From NCBI RefSeq assembly GCF_005405165.1, contig NZ_BJDN01000006.1, forward strand, positions 1-64,000: a DNA stretch of 64,000 nucleotides, given 5' to 3'. The stretch comes from Loigolactobacillus binensis (GTDB lineage: Bacteria; Bacillota; Bacilli; Lactobacillales; Lactobacillaceae). The notes under the pieces are model-generated. The model searched no databases and was not told the origin of the DNA. It saw only the letters and a list, made by a program, of their open reading frames with translations. Below are positions 1-7,883 of the stretch, in pieces. Position 1 is the first letter of the stretch. Each line of letters begins with the position of its first letter. The position numbers were made by a program, and so were the translations under genes.

Positions 1-121
1 TTTAATATTGAGCGCAAATTTTATATGATGGTCTATAGGGTTCACGGTTTTCTCATATCCTTTTAAATGATACTGTTGTGGGTGGATTTTTTGGATGGGG
101 GCTGTGGGCTCTTTTTTGCAC

Positions 122-166
122 AAAAAATCCTGTTAATAGCTTACCACTTTGTAAACGATCAACAGG
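122..166 (-). terminator. Rho-independent terminator after mutY
   Basis: Read on the minus strand, arms starting CCTGTTGAT and ending ATTAACAGG form a roughly 16-bp stem with one mismatch and two G-U pairs. The stem is followed by ATTTTTT. It lies 27 bases beyond the mutY stop and reads only in the mutY direction. Nothing else is recognisable in bases 1-121. Confidence 0.8.
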
Positions 167-192
167 AAAAAGTATAGAGCCACTCTTTTTGT

Positions 193-1308
193 TTATTGCT
201 GCCGTAACTGTTGATAGCGTTGCCAGATTTTTAACTGAACTTTAGGTAAAGCCAATTCAGCAAAATCAGCTGGCATGACCACACGACCAGGAAAGTAACT
301 TAAATCAGGTACTTGCGCTAATTCGACATATAACAACGTGATCTGCCACTTTTGATGAGTAAAGGTATGACTTACTGGCTTGCCACCAATTAGCGCAGGT
401 GTAAGCTGAATACCGGTATTTGCGGCAAATTGTTGGGCCGTTAAAGCAACCAATTCTGGTAATAGCTTAGTTTCTGGCTCCGCAGTTAATTCATCCCATT
501 TAATTAAGGGCACTGTCCATAACTCGGCTAGCATGCCTCGATTAGGTCGCTGCTCAAATAAATAACCTTTAGGTGTTTTTACCAATAAAGCAAAATAATC
601 AACTGGTAGTGGCCGCGGCTTTTTCGTTTTCACTGGATAGTCTAGCTCTCGCCCATCTAAGTAGGCTTGATCAAACTCCCGTACTGGTGAATGGGCACTA
701 TCGGGATTTTTTGCCGTCATATAACTAGACCCAAGATCCATGATCGCCTGATTAAAATCGCCAGGTCTTTCTACCGAGATCACTTCTTTGATCAAATCAT
801 AAAAAATTTGGCGAGTTTGAGGTTTAGCAATATCCGCATCGATTTCAAATAAACGCGCAAAAACACGAAAGGCATTCCCATCGACCGCTGGTTCAGGCTG
901 ACCAAAAGCGATACTAGCAATAGCACCAGCAGTATAAGGTCCAATACCAGCTAATTTTTGTAATTCATTGGCAGTTTGGGGCCAAATACCTTGATAATCT
1001 TCAATCAGTTGTTGCGCTGCTTTTTGCATGTTGCGTACCCGTGAATAATAGCCTAATCCGGCCCATGCCTTGAGTAATTCTGCCTCTGGAGCTGCTGCTA
1101 AGGCGGCAACCGTTGGAAATACTGCCATAAAACGCTGATAATACGGAATCACAGTCTGTACCTGCGTTTGTTGGAGCATAATTTCAGATACCCAAATATG
1201 GTAAGGGTCATGATCATGTCGCCACGGTAGGTCCCGCTTTTCTTGATCGTACCAAGTCAGTAACGTTTTTTGAAACGCGTTGATTTTTGTTTGTGACCAA
1301 TATTGCAT
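193..1308 (-). CDS. mutY: A/G-specific adenine glycosylase MutY, clusterless type
   Basis: This base-excision repair glycosylase removes adenine mispaired with 8-oxoguanine or G. The 371-residue protein has the HhH-GPD core: catalytic Glu42 in SEIMLQQTQ, the hairpin LAGIGPYTAGAIA (about 119-131) and catalytic Asp143 in PAVDGN. A C-terminal NUDIX-like 8-oxoG recognition domain spans about 235-370. Oddly, the protein contains no cysteine anywhere, so the CX6CX2CX5C [4Fe-4S] ligands that normally follow the MDLG segment (about 193) are absent. Cluster-lacking MutY proteins are known in some lactic acid bacteria, so this is probably functional. AAGGAA lies upstream of the ATG. It is a single-gene unit with its own terminator. 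Confidence 0.95.
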   Translation of the reverse strand: MQYWSQTKINAFQKTLLTWYDQEKRDLPWRHDHDPYHIWVSEIMLQQTQVQTVIPYYQRFMAVFPTVAALAAAPEAELLKAWAGLGYYSRVRNMQKAAQQLIEDYQGIWPQTANELQKLAGIGPYTAGAIASIAFGQPEPAVDGNAFRVFARLFEIDADIAKPQTRQIFYDLIKEVISVERPGDFNQAIMDLGSSYMTAKNPDSAHSPVREFDQAYLDGRELDYPVKTKKPRPLPVDYFALLVKTPKGYLFEQRPNRGMLAELWTVPLIKWDELTAEPETKLLPELVALTAQQFAANTGIQLTPALIGGKPVSHTFTHQKWQITLLYVELAQVPDLSYFPGRVVMPADFAELALPKVQLKIWQRYQQLRQQ

Positions 1309-1435
1309 TAGTTCACTTCCTTGATTGAATTAAGCCAGAAAATAACCAAATATAGCCTTACTAGTACGGCCGCCACTGAGAAAACACCGGCGCATAAGCG
1401 ATAATAAGTTAGTCAATGGTAAACTAGCCTAACAC

Positions 1436-1582
1436 TTATTTTTTACGTGCACGCCGTTGTTGCTGAAAGCGAGTATAGCTGACCAATAATAAGGCCAGAC
1501 CAGCGATCCATAAGGGGGTCAATTGACGGGCTAACCCTAGAACCAATAAAAATGAATAGGTCGTTTTTGTTATAAGCTTCAT
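1436..1582 (-). CDS. small membrane protein, unknown
   Basis: The 48-residue product has one hydrophobic span (about residues 21-36, LTPLWIAGLALLLVSY) followed by a strongly basic tail (QQQRRARKK), suggesting a single-pass membrane protein with a cytoplasmic positive end. The ATG at 1582 is chosen because AAAGGAG lies 7 bases upstream; a longer reading frame exists but has no ribosome site. No family is recognised. It lies between mutY and an oxidoreductase gene in the same direction, with independent spacing. Confidence 0.6.
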   Translation of the reverse strand: MKLITKTTYSFLLVLGLARQLTPLWIAGLALLLVSYTRFQQQRRARKK

Positions 1583-1665
1583 TTCATTACTCCTTTTACC
1601 CAAAATACTACGCCGTATATTATACCATGTGTACCGTTGAAACCGTGTAAACAAATTAGCAAAGC

Positions 1666-1703
1666 AAAAAACCGTATTAGAAGTTGTATTACTTCTAATA
1701 CGG
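1666..1703 (-). terminator. Rho-independent terminator after oxidoreductase gene
   Basis: A perfect 13-bp stem (CCGTATTAGAAGT with its complement) around a 6-base loop is followed on the minus strand by TTTTTTG. It sits 25 bases downstream of the stop at 1728. Confidence 0.9.
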
Positions 1704-1727
1704 CCTACCTAGAGCAACCTCTGATGT

Positions 1728-2600
1728 TTATTTAGCAGTCCACCAAAGTTTAACTAGCGCTTGCGTCCCAGCATTGCCTAGCTTTTGGTCTTCAACTAAA
1801 CGCCGATACAGTTCGGTGGCAGCTTTTGTTGCGGGTAAATCTAAATTCTGCTTAGCGGCTTCATCGAGAGCAATTCGCAGATCCTTTAGAAAATGCTTAG
1901 CAAAAAAGCCCGGTGTATAATCCTGTGCCAAAATTCGCGGCGCATAATTACTTAAACTCCAATTGGCTGCACCACCAGCACTCAATGTTTCAACCACTGC
2001 GGATAAATCTAAACCAACCTGTTTAGCATAAACCAACATTTCGCTCATGCCCGTCATTGTTCCAGCGATCATGATCTGGTTAGCCATTTTCGCGTGTTGT
2101 CCTTTACCAGCCCCGCCAAATAAATGATAACTTTTACCGATCACCTTAAATAAGGGTATCAGCTGTGTATAGGTTGTCTGTGCGCCCCCGACCATAATCG
2201 TTAAACTTCCATTTTTAGCACCGATATCGCCACCAGAAACTGGCGCATCCAAAACCTGAATATCGCGAGCAATGGCAGTGGCCGCGATTTGCTGGGCCAA
2301 CGTTGGCGTACTGGTGGTCATGTCAACAATAATACTGTTTGCTTGGGCACCTGCAAAAATCCCATCGGTGCCATAATAAACTTCCTTTACATCTTGTGGG
2401 TAACCAACCATAGTCAAAGTAATATCACTATTTTCAGCCACCAAACGTGGACTAGCGGCCCAATTGGCACCATTGGCCAAAACTGTAGCAGCATGGGCCT
2501 TAGTTCGATTATAAACAGTAACTGCAAAGTTGGCCTTTAACAGATTATTAATGATACCAGTTCCCATAACACCTGTGCCAATAAACCCGATTTTTTGCAT
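1728..2600 (-). CDS. NAD(P)-dependent oxidoreductase, 3-hydroxyisobutyrate dehydrogenase family
   Basis: This beta-hydroxyacid dehydrogenase-like protein has 290 residues. The N-terminal Rossmann domain starts with IGFIGTGVMG (dinucleotide-binding GxGxxG). The substrate-binding signature DAPVSGGDIGAKNG lies near residue 118, and the catalytic lysine segment GKGQHAKMANQ near 165. The all-helical C-terminal domain is complete. The exact substrate (hydroxyisobutyrate, tartronate semialdehyde or similar) cannot be assigned. An in-frame GTG exists at 2609, but the ATG at 2600 is preferred because AAGGAG is 8 bases upstream of it and would overlap the GTG. Monocistronic. Confidence 0.88.
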   Translation of the reverse strand: MQKIGFIGTGVMGTGIINNLLKANFAVTVYNRTKAHAATVLANGANWAASPRLVAENSDITLTMVGYPQDVKEVYYGTDGIFAGAQANSIIVDMTTSTPTLAQQIAATAIARDIQVLDAPVSGGDIGAKNGSLTIMVGGAQTTYTQLIPLFKVIGKSYHLFGGAGKGQHAKMANQIMIAGTMTGMSEMLVYAKQVGLDLSAVVETLSAGGAANWSLSNYAPRILAQDYTPGFFAKHFLKDLRIALDEAAKQNLDLPATKAATELYRRLVEDQKLGNAGTQALVKLWWTAK

Positions 2601-2769
2601 TTGATCCACTCCTTCAATAATAAGTTATTGTATAATAATTTGTTTGCCAGAACCTGTTTGACACACTTGAACGCTATTTAGTTTACCATGAAAACCAGCA
2701 TTCTAACTTGCAAAAGCCTTAAAAAATGCTATATTAAGTTCAATCACAAAAAGTAGAGAGGGCGATTTT

Positions 2770-3141
2770 TTGAAAAGAAAGTTACGGAATATTTTACAAG
2801 TCATTGAAGAACATGGGGACAGTGTCAAACAGTTAGCCAACCCGAATATTTTACAATTAAAGTTTGCCGCACAACCAACTTTTACCGATCATTTAATTAT
2901 TGATAGTGAAGTTTTTCAATTACTTAAATTATACGCCGCGGATGCCGCGGTAGTCAGCACTGCACCAATTGCTGAGGTCCCAGCATTCTTTCAAAAAATG
3001 TTCCAGAGAACCAGCACGGCTGCGGCCAAAGATTTTCAGGCTCATGTCACGCCTAGCAGTTCCGTTACGGTCACGGTGGCCTTAACCACTGACGACCAGC
3101 ACCATGACCTAGGCAGCTTAAGCATCCAGTTCTGGGATTAA
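2770..3141 (+). CDS. hypothetical protein
   Basis: The 123-residue protein has no recognised family, no signal peptide and no membrane segment. It begins MKRKLRNILQVIEEHGD and ends SLSIQFWD; the middle is alanine- and valine-rich. The start is a TTG following a GAGAGG stretch. It is the only plus-strand gene in the left host region, divergent from the oxidoreductase gene and convergent with the SDR gene, whose stop lies 9 bases away. Coding is supported by length and host-like codon use only. Confidence 0.6.
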   Translation: MKRKLRNILQVIEEHGDSVKQLANPNILQLKFAAQPTFTDHLIIDSEVFQLLKLYAADAAVVSTAPIAEVPAFFQKMFQRTSTAAAKDFQAHVTPSSSVTVTVALTTDDQHHDLGSLSIQFWD

Positions 3142-3149
3142 ATGGATCA

Positions 3150-3938
3150 CTATCGTGTCCGGTACGCTACGGCAATGACTTTACGACTTAAATTTGGCGC
3201 CAAATGAATAATTGGTGCTAACCACTGGTAAAATACCGGTAGACGTAAAAGTCTTTGTCCTTGTAACGCCCTGGTCACGATTTTTTTAGCCACTTTTTCC
3301 GGCGCCAATTGTGTTTTACTTAGTAAATAGGCCAGTTGCGGTTTAAGGTATGGCTGTGTTTGCTGCTGAAAATGGCCAGTTGCCAACAAACTCGGTAACA
3401 CCGTCATTAAATTAATCTGTGTCCGCTGTAATTCAAAAGCTGTCCCCTGTGCAAAGCCTAATAAGGCCGCTTTACTCGCCGCATGGAACCCAGCATAGGG
3501 CAACGCCAGCTCCGCCCCAGCCGATGCTAAATTGATCAAATAGCTAGGCCGCACATCACGATAATGAGCTTGAATAAAGAGTTGACTTAAAGTAAGGGGT
3601 ACAAGCGTATTTAATTGGATGATCCGTTGAGTTTGCTGACTGGTCAAATCATTAACCGCACCAAAACCTGGTAAAGCTGCGTTATTAACCAAAATATCCG
3701 GTAACCCACAGCGTGCCACACATTGGTGCCAAACTGTTTTTCCTTGATCATTTAATAAATCGCTAGCTAAAATCGCCACCGGTGCAGCTGTCAGTCTGGC
3801 AGCACGGCGCGCAACCTGCGTCAAGCGTTGATGATTACGCCCGATCAAGACGAGTTGCATTTGGCGGCTGGCAAAGGCATAAGCTAATTGCTCACCTAAA
3901 CCAGTTGAAGCACCAGTGATCATTACCAATTTTGCCAT
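3150..3938 (-). CDS. SDR family oxidoreductase with altered catalytic Tyr
   Basis: This classical-type short-chain dehydrogenase has 262 residues. The cofactor motif GASTGLGEQ (about 8-16) and NNAALPG (about 89-95) are intact. The active-site Ser is in NLASAG, but 13 residues on, where the family has Tyr in YxxxK, the sequence reads HAASK: the Lys is kept and the Tyr is His. It may therefore be weakly active, use another residue, or have a non-catalytic role. Substrate unknown. The C-terminal part (LPVFYQWLAPIIHLAP) is hydrophobic, as in DltE/YqjQ-type SDRs. A GGAGG site precedes the ATG. Confidence 0.82.
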   Translation of the reverse strand: MAKLVMITGASTGLGEQLAYAFASRQMQLVLIGRNHQRLTQVARRAARLTAAPVAILASDLLNDQGKTVWHQCVARCGLPDILVNNAALPGFGAVNDLTSQQTQRIIQLNTLVPLTLSQLFIQAHYRDVRPSYLINLASAGAELALPYAGFHAASKAALLGFAQGTAFELQRTQINLMTVLPSLLATGHFQQQTQPYLKPQLAYLLSKTQLAPEKVAKKIVTRALQGQRLLRLPVFYQWLAPIIHLAPNLSRKVIAVAYRTR

Positions 3939-4184
3939 TAGTTCCTCCTACGCCACATATAACGGCGGTTATTGGCTTAAAATATAACGACTGCCATTAC
4001 TTACCTACCACATAAAAAGATTAAAGTTTAACTGTTTACTGTCAGTATAGCACGGTCACCAATGTTGACCTATTTTGCCGCTTTTATCAAACTGTTTTTC
4101 AAGTATTGATCTAGTTGAATTATCTGTTTTTAAGGCCACTCAGCGACATCAGTTAGCCGCAACGGTTACAACCACTGATAACGC

Positions 4185-4228
4185 AAAACCGCCAGCACAA
4201 ATAGAAATCTATTTGTGCTGGCGGTTTT
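4185..4228. terminator. strong bidirectional terminator, ancestral lepA terminator
   Basis: A perfect 21-bp inverted repeat with a 2-base loop begins AAAACCGCCAGC and ends GCTGGCGGTTTT. It can terminate in both directions. It lies about 67 bases beyond the stop codon of the displaced lepA 3' end, so before phage insertion it was probably the lepA terminator. The rest of 3939-4268 shows no gene or other clear signal. Confidence 0.85.
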
Positions 4229-4294
4229 ATTTATTGGTCATTTAACGTAATAAAAATATAACTGGTCAGTGGAACATTATTTTCATGCAAGCTC

Positions 4295-4350
4295 CTACTT
4301 CTTATGGCTTTCTTCCTCATCGGTGCGCAAAACAGCCATGAAGGCTTCCT
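4295..4350 (-). pseudogene. lepA: displaced host lepA 3' end (remnant)
   Basis: On the minus strand this encodes [17 protein letters not shown] followed by TAG, exactly the C-terminus of the intact LepA at 44649. The DNA differs at five third-codon positions (TTG/TTA, GAT/GAC, AGC/AGT, CAT/CAC, AAG/AAA), all synonymous. Similarity also runs past the stop (17 identical bases, GGAACATTATTTTCATG, 4271-4287). This is the original chromosomal end of lepA, cut off when the phage inserted. Confidence 0.93.
4329..4350. repeat. attachment core, left copy (attL)
   Basis: Twenty-two bases, beginning AAAACAGCCATG and ending GGCTTCCT, are identical to 44683-44704. Left of the core the two copies continue as diverged lepA sequence; right of it they are unrelated. 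This places the strand-exchange region inside lepA codons for AFMAVL. Confidence 0.9.
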
Positions 4351-4487
4351 ATCAGCAATCCATTTCTAAAATGTTCCACGCAATTCCATCATCGTCCTAA
4401 AACATTGTTAGAATAATCTTTCATAGGCATTCCACACTCTTATTTAGTCCATAACTTTCCTATGATATCCTATCGCTAATCTTTTTT

Positions 4488-4529
4488 CGTAGGAAAATTG
4501 TAGGAATTCACGAAACACTTCTTTCCTAC
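4488..4529. promoter_or_regulatory. candidate integrase arm-type sites, left end
   Basis: GTAGGAA occurs at 4489 and 4500 (11 bases apart, one helical turn) within a 24-base block shared, with one mismatch, with 44592-44615. An inverted copy, TTCCTAC, lies at 4523. The same set (one inverted, two direct) lies beside the right core. The pattern fits arm-type binding sites for the N-terminal domain of the tyrosine integrase; this is inferred from position and repetition. Confidence 0.6.
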
Positions 4530-4587
4530 ATAAAATAAAACTAGCTTTAAAGAACGTATGTTTGTATAATGATTTTGAGGTGATCAA

Positions 4588-5073
4588 ATGACCGAACGTG
4601 AAATTATTGAATTGCTATACAAGAACCTAAAAGACACTACCACCCCTGAAGAATACGAACACATCATTGCTGACGAGACAGCTAAACTAATTGAGAGCAA
4701 TAAGCACCCGTACATTAGAATCAAAAATTCTGATTTTGTCGCAAAAACCATTACCGAATACGAGCAACATCTTATTTCATTTACTCGTTTATTGTCAGTA
4801 ATTTGGGAAACAACCTACGATGCAATGAACGACCTAAATGATGACTTATATAATAGGTACAGATTTTATTTATATGCCGAACCAGACGTTTATTACAACG
4901 GAGAAAAATATCCACGAATTCAACGACAAAATGAGTCAATTTTTGTTGAATTTCGCGGGGATAGCTATGATGATCAGCGCTTTAACAATCCAAATATGTC
5001 ATTAATGCAAACCATTTCTGCAAATCGCTTCTTGAACGCAACGATTGACGAATATGAACGAAATAATCAATAA
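4588..5073 (+). CDS. hypothetical phage accessory protein
   Basis: The 161-residue protein is acidic and Tyr/Asn-rich, with no membrane segment and no recognised family. The N-terminus (MTEREIIELLYKNLKD) looks helical. A TATAAT box at 4565-4570 and GAGGTG 5 bases before the ATG suggest its own promoter. It is the outermost prophage gene on the left, a typical place for cargo genes expressed in the lysogen, and probably forms an operon with the next gene. Confidence 0.7.
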   Translation: MTEREIIELLYKNLKDTTTPEEYEHIIADETAKLIESNKHPYIRIKNSDFVAKTITEYEQHLISFTRLLSVIWETTYDAMNDLNDDLYNRYRFYLYAEPDVYYNGEKYPRIQRQNESIFVEFRGDSYDDQRFNNPNMSLMQTISANRFLNATIDEYERNNQ

Positions 5074-5104
5074 ATTATTTAAGAATTTACAGGAGGTAAT
5101 CAGC

Positions 5105-5362
5105 ATGCATCTACTTGATCAGTATAAGCGTGGAGATATTTCTTTTAAAGAATTTCATCACAGATTATGGGCAGGATCACCAGAAAAATTTATCGCGGAA
5201 CTTGGCTATAAACAGTTCAACTTTTATTTATTAGCTGGGCCCGGCGAATTTTATGAAGATATTGAAACTAAGCTAAAAGTCATGCTGACTGCTGCCCCAC
5301 CAAAAGTGCAAATCGAAATGCAAGAGTACCTTAGCTCATTGATTGAACATAAGTCAGCCTGA
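5105..5362 (+). CDS. hypothetical phage accessory protein
   Basis: The 85-residue protein starts at ATG 5105, with AGGAGGT 7 bases upstream. Earlier in-frame starts (5045, 5054) would overlap the preceding gene and lack a ribosome site. It begins MHLLDQYKRGDISFKEFHHR; no domain is recognised. It follows the 161-residue gene after 31 bases and ends just before a bidirectional terminator, so the two form a small plus-strand unit convergent with the trio to its right. Confidence 0.7.
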   Translation: MHLLDQYKRGDISFKEFHHRLWAGSPEKFIAELGYKQFNFYLLAGPGEFYEDIETKLKVMLTAAPPKVQIEMQEYLSSLIEHKSA

Positions 5363-5367
5363 TTGCG

Positions 5368-5411
5368 TAAAAATAACACCTCGGCTATAGAGTAGCTGAG
5401 GTGTTATTTTT
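5368..5411. terminator. bidirectional terminator between convergent cassettes
   Basis: The stem AAAATAACACCTC...GAGGTGTTATTTT has A- and T-rich edges on both sides, so it can end transcripts from the plus-strand pair and from the minus-strand trio. Confidence 0.9.
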
Positions 5412-5422
5412 GTTAATAGAAG

Positions 5423-6028
5423 TTATTTTAAAATGGGAATAGCTTCAGCAAATCTTTGTTCCAAACGTTCTATAACTTTATTAATAGATTCAATATCTTC
5501 GTCAGTTAATGCTTCAGGAACTTCAAAAGCCCTCAACATCACTAAAGACTTATATGCCTTATATATTTTTTGTAATTCAATATTTGGTAAACCATTATTA
5601 CTAATCATCGAATCCCAAATCATGGTTGAAATTCCTTGCTTAATTGCATTAAAGGTTGTCGGTGTATCATCTCTCTTCAACCTTGGTTTTTTCACACGAA
5701 TTGCCTCTAAATTATCTTCTAACTCCATTAACAATAATCCACAATTATCTTTATTTTTTCTTTTCTCAAGTTCTTCATTTTCTTGCTGTTCTTTACGTAG
5801 AGATAGAGTCGCCTTATTCGCTTGCGACTCAGAAATAAAATAAGCCATAACTGCGGAAATTATCGCCGATAGAGCCGCACTAATTGCATCGACAATTGCA
5901 ATAATTCTATTTTCACTACCCAAATTACTTAAAACTAAATGTGTGATAATCCAGATACCAAAACAGAATAATAATGTCAAAAATATTGTTTGGATAATTG
6001 GATATTCTTTAAAAGTTTTCAAACGCAT
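5423..6028 (-). CDS. two-TM membrane protein with coiled coil, unknown
   Basis: The 201-residue protein has two hydrophobic spans (about 12-34, IFLTLLFCFGIWIITHLVL; about 43-66, IVDAISAALSAIISAVMAYF). A Glu/Lys/Arg-rich coiled-coil stretch (about 68-110) and a helical C-terminal domain follow. The layout, short membrane anchor then cytosolic helices, resembles membrane effectors of phage-exclusion systems, but no family match is recognised. It is the last gene of a three-gene minus-strand unit, overlapping the previous gene by 20 bases. Clearly AT-rich compared with the structural genes, suggesting separate acquisition. Confidence 0.72.
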   Translation of the reverse strand: MRLKTFKEYPIIQTIFLTLLFCFGIWIITHLVLSNLGSENRIIAIVDAISAALSAIISAVMAYFISESQANKATLSLRKEQQENEELEKRKNKDNCGLLLMELEDNLEAIRVKKPRLKRDDTPTTFNAIKQGISTMIWDSMISNNGLPNIELQKIYKAYKSLVMLRAFEVPEALTDEDIESINKVIERLEQRFAEAIPILK

Positions 6029-6527
6029 TTCCGTCTACTCCTCTACCACGATCATCTTCTTTCAATGTTGCATTCGTAAAAGGTAGTAAAACATCTCTTT
6101 CATCAGGATTTTTGTTACCGATAACTTCATCAATAACTGGTTGAACTAGTAAATCAAAAAAAGTCTCAATATTATCAGAACTAATTGTAACTTCCTCTAA
6201 AGTATTTTCATTAAAAAAAGTTTTTTGTTTAATTATGTCTTCTTTATTTGATGCGGTAATTAAGATTTCCCAAGTTACTGGGTCGCGATATTGGTAACAT
6301 GGCTTGAAAATACCTGCTCCCGTTGCATCATCAAAAACTTGAAGTGCTGCTCCCCAAGGAACCTGAACCGATGCCGCAAATTGTAACGGATTAATAAAGT
6401 GAGTGGCTCTTGGAATTAAAGTAACGAGCCATTGATCCAGATTTTCAACCACACTTGCTAGGGATTTACCAGAAGTTCCCTGTTTCAAATATTTATCTTG
6501 TAAGGTTTTCAAAGTCTTGAAGTACAC
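6009..6527 (-). CDS. hypothetical protein, middle gene of accessory trio
   Basis: The 172-residue soluble-looking protein belongs to no recognised family. Segments such as PWGAALQVFDDATGAGIFKP and DPVTWEILITAS suggest an alpha/beta fold. The start lies inside the preceding gene (35-base overlap) and the end inside the next (20 bases), so the three are translationally coupled and probably act together. AT-rich. Confidence 0.7.
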   Translation of the reverse strand: MYFKTLKTLQDKYLKQGTSGKSLASVVENLDQWLVTLIPRATHFINPLQFAASVQVPWGAALQVFDDATGAGIFKPCYQYRDPVTWEILITASNKEDIIKQKTFFNENTLEEVTISSDNIETFFDLLVQPVIDEVIGNKNPDERDVLLPFTNATLKEDDRGRGVDGNAFENF

Positions 6528-7740
6528 TTTGTAGAACCTCCTCTCGAACAGATTTCATAATAAAGTGAATAGTTAGCAAATTGGGAAATGCTGTATATCT
6601 CGTGCTATGAATCAAATTGTACTTTCTCCAAGATACATCTAATTCTTGTAAAGACTCTGCATGAAAAATAGTATCTTTTGTATCAAAATACGTTGTTGAA
6701 CTTTCCATCGGTGGTCTTGCAGTACCTATAGTGTACATTCCACCACCATTTTTACCATTTATAGTACTACCATCTAAATCATGATAATTGAACGAAACAA
6801 CACTTCCAGGCATATTTGACACATGATTCTTGAAGTTATCGAAATCATTAATAATGAGCAACCTAACAAAAGTATTAAAAATTCTATCTCTCACATAAAT
6901 TCTATCTTTTTTAGATTCTAGACCTAATCGTTCTAACATATTTAAATAGAAAGTATCAACCAATGATGTTTTATTCTCAGTTTCAGCATCCATAACAAGC
7001 TTGACATATGTTTGTTCATTTGTTGCAGTTAATTTCTTATATAATTCAAAAATCTGTTTAGAATTATCTTCATTATGAAATGTAATATTGTATTCGTGAA
7101 GAAGATAGGCACTAATTATCTTAAAACTTATCATTGGTGCTACTGGCTTGCTCGGTTCATATAAATTATTAGCCATTGAATGAAAACGAAAAATCGCTTT
7201 TCTTGTTTTAAGATTCAGATTCACCCAAGTAAAATCAACTCTCAAATTATCTGCATCCGCTATATCCCTACTAGCAAAACGTCTCCCAAACATGATGTCT
7301 AACTGGTCTACTCTATCATTTTCTTCATTCAATGTGAACTTGCGATAAACAATTTGAAATCGATCGTTAGGAATAAAATTAAAGAAATTATTGACATTTA
7401 AATCCTGAATATTCTCTACGTCCTTACTATGTGTAAAAATATCCAAGCTAGAATTTAAAGTAGAATTTGTCAAATCTAGGTAGCTTAGACCAACTAAATG
7501 ATTACATTTCTCCTTATATTGCAAAAGAAAACTTTCATTAAATTTTTTTATAGCAATTTGTTGACGCTCCACTGTTGTCTCAGCATTCAGACCAATAATA
7601 AAATTTGCTAGTCCATCAGTTTTTGACTTTACCTTCCCATAATTCTGGTCCACTAACAGTTCATTCAACATATCAGTATTACAATAAGCCGATAGCGCAT
7701 TTAACAAATAATGACTTTGCTCATATTGCTGAAGAGGCAC
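6493..7740 (-). CDS. hypothetical protein, first gene of accessory trio
   Basis: The 415-residue protein has no recognised domain, signal peptide or membrane span. Conspicuous segments are FKIISAYLLHEYNITFHNED (about 205-224) and a Gly/Asn loop NGKNGGGMYTIGTARPP (about 330). The GTG at 7740 is preferred because AGGTGG lies just upstream; a GTG at 7749 is also possible. It heads the overlapping trio placed between the lysis genes and attL, where temperate phages often carry genes not needed for growth. AT-rich (about one-third GC by eye). Confidence 0.7.
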   Translation of the reverse strand: MPLQQYEQSHYLLNALSAYCNTDMLNELLVDQNYGKVKSKTDGLANFIIGLNAETTVERQQIAIKKFNESFLLQYKEKCNHLVGLSYLDLTNSTLNSSLDIFTHSKDVENIQDLNVNNFFNFIPNDRFQIVYRKFTLNEENDRVDQLDIMFGRRFASRDIADADNLRVDFTWVNLNLKTRKAIFRFHSMANNLYEPSKPVAPMISFKIISAYLLHEYNITFHNEDNSKQIFELYKKLTATNEQTYVKLVMDAETENKTSLVDTFYLNMLERLGLESKKDRIYVRDRIFNTFVRLLIINDFDNFKNHVSNMPGSVVSFNYHDLDGSTINGKNGGGMYTIGTARPPMESSTTYFDTKDTIFHAESLQELDVSWRKYNLIHSTRYTAFPNLLTIHFIMKSVREEVLQSVLQDFENLTR

Positions 7741-7833
7741 TTTCCCCACCTGCCTAATAGAAATTCATAATAGATTCATTATAAAATAATATGGGCAAAA
7801 CAACCATACTATTTTTCAATATATTATGTATCC

Positions 7834-7860
7834 AGCCCATTTTGAAATACAAAATGGGCT
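7834..7860. terminator. hairpin between lysis genes and accessory trio
   Basis: A perfect 11-bp inverted repeat (AGCCCATTTTG / CAAAATGGGCT) with a 5-base loop lies 24 bases past the endolysin stop. There is no long T tract on the minus strand, so termination of late transcripts here may be partial. The flanking 7741-7833 holds AT-rich sequence, probably the promoter of the trio. Confidence 0.6.
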
Positions 7861-7883
7861 AGTTTTAACTTAGGCATCAATTC

